From Daphnia carinata (Eukaryota > Arthropoda > Branchiopoda > Diplostraca > Daphniidae), in the NCBI RefSeq assembly GCF_022539665.2, contig NC_081332.1, forward strand, positions 4,524,803 through 4,588,802: a DNA stretch of 64,000 nt, in the 5' to 3' direction. The notes beneath the pieces were generated by a model. It had not been told where the DNA came from and searched no databases. It was given only the letters and a program-made list of their open reading frames with translations. This document shows, one piece after another, positions 62,526 to 64,000 of the stretch; positions within the stretch are counted from its first letter, which is position 1, and each line of letters opens with the position of its first letter. The position numbers and the translations under genes were made by a program.

Positions 62526-63914
62526 AAAGAAAAAAAAAAAAGGGACCTGAAAAGCCAAAGCGAGTGACCAGTTTTTAAGCGAGTTGTCACTCGGCATCTT
62601 TCGTCCTTTTTTCATTCTTTCTCTACGAAAGAAAACAAAACAAAGAGGCATCTTCAAGCGCGCAAAGACATAGACAAACGGTAGAAACAGGTGGTGGATG
62701 CAAGAGAGGGGGCCCGGCCGATGTCTCGATCGGTGAGAAATGGCCTACAAAAGAGGTTCCGTCACGTCGTCTTCGTCGTCGATAACTCGTTTTCTCTCTT
62801 CTCGTGTCTCTCACATCTTGCCTTTTTATTTTAACTTATTTATTTATTCCATTCTTTTCTTTTCTTTCTTTCTTTTTCAAATTCTTTTGCTTCCTTTCTT
62901 GTTTTTATTTTTCGTGTGTCGTTCTCGTCCGATTCCACACCAAATTGACACTAGGGCGCTCGGCACAAGAGAACGCGCAATAAGAACAAGGGCAACGTGC
63001 GAGAGAGGCGAAAGAGAACGGAATCAAAAAATAAAACAAAGTAGACCTGTCGGTTTGATTTGCGCATCTTGGCGAGCGATTCTACGAATCGAATCGTTCG
63101 TCGTGATCGAGAAAAAAAAAAAAAAATCAACAAGTTCAATCAACAGCAAACATTGACGATTTTTTTCCTTGCTTTTTTTTTTTCAACTGGTTTTTTTTTT
63201 CCAAAAATTTTTTTTGGTTTCTTTCATTCGAAAATTACACGCTGCAATGGACATTTAGCTGTGTGATTCAGATCAAGACGTTAGGGACTAGTGATGCGGT
63301 CAACGGTCACAAGTCCCGATGATAAAACTCATCGATTTTCGTTTTTCTCGTTCGACTTCGGTAGAAATTTACACGTTATCAAAACGAAGGAATTCCAATC
63401 AAAAGTGAACTCCAACTTTACTTTTTGGGAATACCAATTCTATTTTTTTTTTCTCCCTTTCGTCAGGAGAAGAAATTGATTCAAAAAAAAAAAAAAAAAA
63501 AAAAAAAAAATGTGTTGGAGTAGGGGGATTTATCGATTAGGCGCCACTACCCAGTTTGGGACGACGCGCAAAAGGTGCCAATCAGCTGTTGCTGCTCTCG
63601 ACTCGGGAAAAAAAAAGAAGGTGGATTGACAGTTACACGTCGCACATTCGAAGAAATCGACAAAAGAGATGTTGTTCAAATAACAACAAGAAAAAAAGGG
63701 GGGAGGATGCCAATCCAAAATAAAAAAAAAAAAAAGGCGCTAGCAAAATTGGCAACGCCACTTCCATTGAATAAACCAAATAACAAACCATCATCTTTTG
63801 GCTCTGCTCTTTTTTGAACGTCACACACAGCACCGATATGGAAGGGCAAAGAAAATGAAACGAAAAATTAAACAATACAATGAGGAGCTCGAGGCGTCGC
63901 CAAGATTGAAAACG

Positions 63915-63964
63915 GACCGTCTCGCTTTTTTTTTTTTTTTTTTTTTTTTTTTTGCGAGACGGTC
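63915..63964. repeat. perfect 11-bp inverted repeat around T28
   Basis: GACCGTCTCGC at 63,915-63,925 is followed by 28 T and then GCGAGACGGTC at 63,954-63,964. The arms are exact reverse complements and could fold into a hairpin with a T loop. Confidence 0.9.
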
Positions 63965-64000
63965 GAGATGATTGCGATTTAATTCAGCCCCCCCCCCCCC

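Larger units (their letters stand above)
56037..64000. other. 5' flank of cut coding region
   Basis: This 8-kb stretch upstream of the first coding exon has no recognised coding exon. It should hold the cut 5' UTR, the promoter, and possibly an intron of the CASP transcript if CASP starts further upstream. Less repetitive, GC-richer patches at 56.15-56.30, 57.05-57.45 and 60.24-60.55 kb are the best places to look for a promoter. Confidence 0.5.

Noticed and set aside
1-64000. CRISPR arrays, operons or phage genes
   Set aside because: There are no regularly spaced direct repeats with unique spacers. The repeats are simple tandem arrays. The genes have spliceosomal introns, so the sequence is eukaryotic.

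Overview
This window reads as a stretch of an arthropod nuclear genome. A branchiopod crustacean such as Daphnia is my best guess, but that is an inference. The spliced exons encode a protein very close to Drosophila Cut. Small introns are about 60-120 bp, and the large introns are filled with poly(A/T), poly(C/G) and simple repeats. There is no sign of bacterial organisation.

Almost everything recognisable lies on the minus strand. One locus spans about 2.0-56.0 kb and appears to make two unrelated products from shared 5' exons. Transcription runs from high to low coordinates. Shared exons at 56.0, 45.9, 37.2 and 35.7 kb encode a coiled-coil N-terminus. From the donor at 35,637 there are two routes. 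The first is the cut route: a large exon with CUT domain 1 (33.7-35.0 kb), linker exons (18.9-19.1, 17.8-18.2, 16.2-17.0 kb), CUT2 (16.2 and 14.4-14.6 kb), CUT3 (13.6-14.3 and 13.3-13.5 kb), and the homeodomain and acidic tail (11.8-13.5 kb). This gives a nuclear homeobox transcription factor of about 1,970 residues. The second is the CASP route: a skip of about 28.6 kb to exons at 6.9, 3.2, 3.0, 2.7, 2.4 and 2.1 kb, which encode the C-terminus of the Golgi membrane coiled-coil protein CASP with its transmembrane anchor. The reading phases of both routes agree with the shared donor.

Two gaps remain. The exons at 37.1 and 35.7 kb are out of phase, so a short exon of length 2 modulo 3 is still missing. 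The CASP N-terminal coiled-coil exons known from vertebrates are not in the window and would lie beyond 64 kb if they exist.

Downstream of CASP on the same strand (about 0.15-1.5 kb) lies a small compact gene with short introns encoding an unidentified coiled-coil protein. The remaining sequence consists of large introns and 5' flank. These hold long homopolymers, many di-, tri- and pentanucleotide arrays, two tRNA-like (possible SINE) fragments, a perfect inverted repeat around a T28 tract, and a few unassigned open frames.
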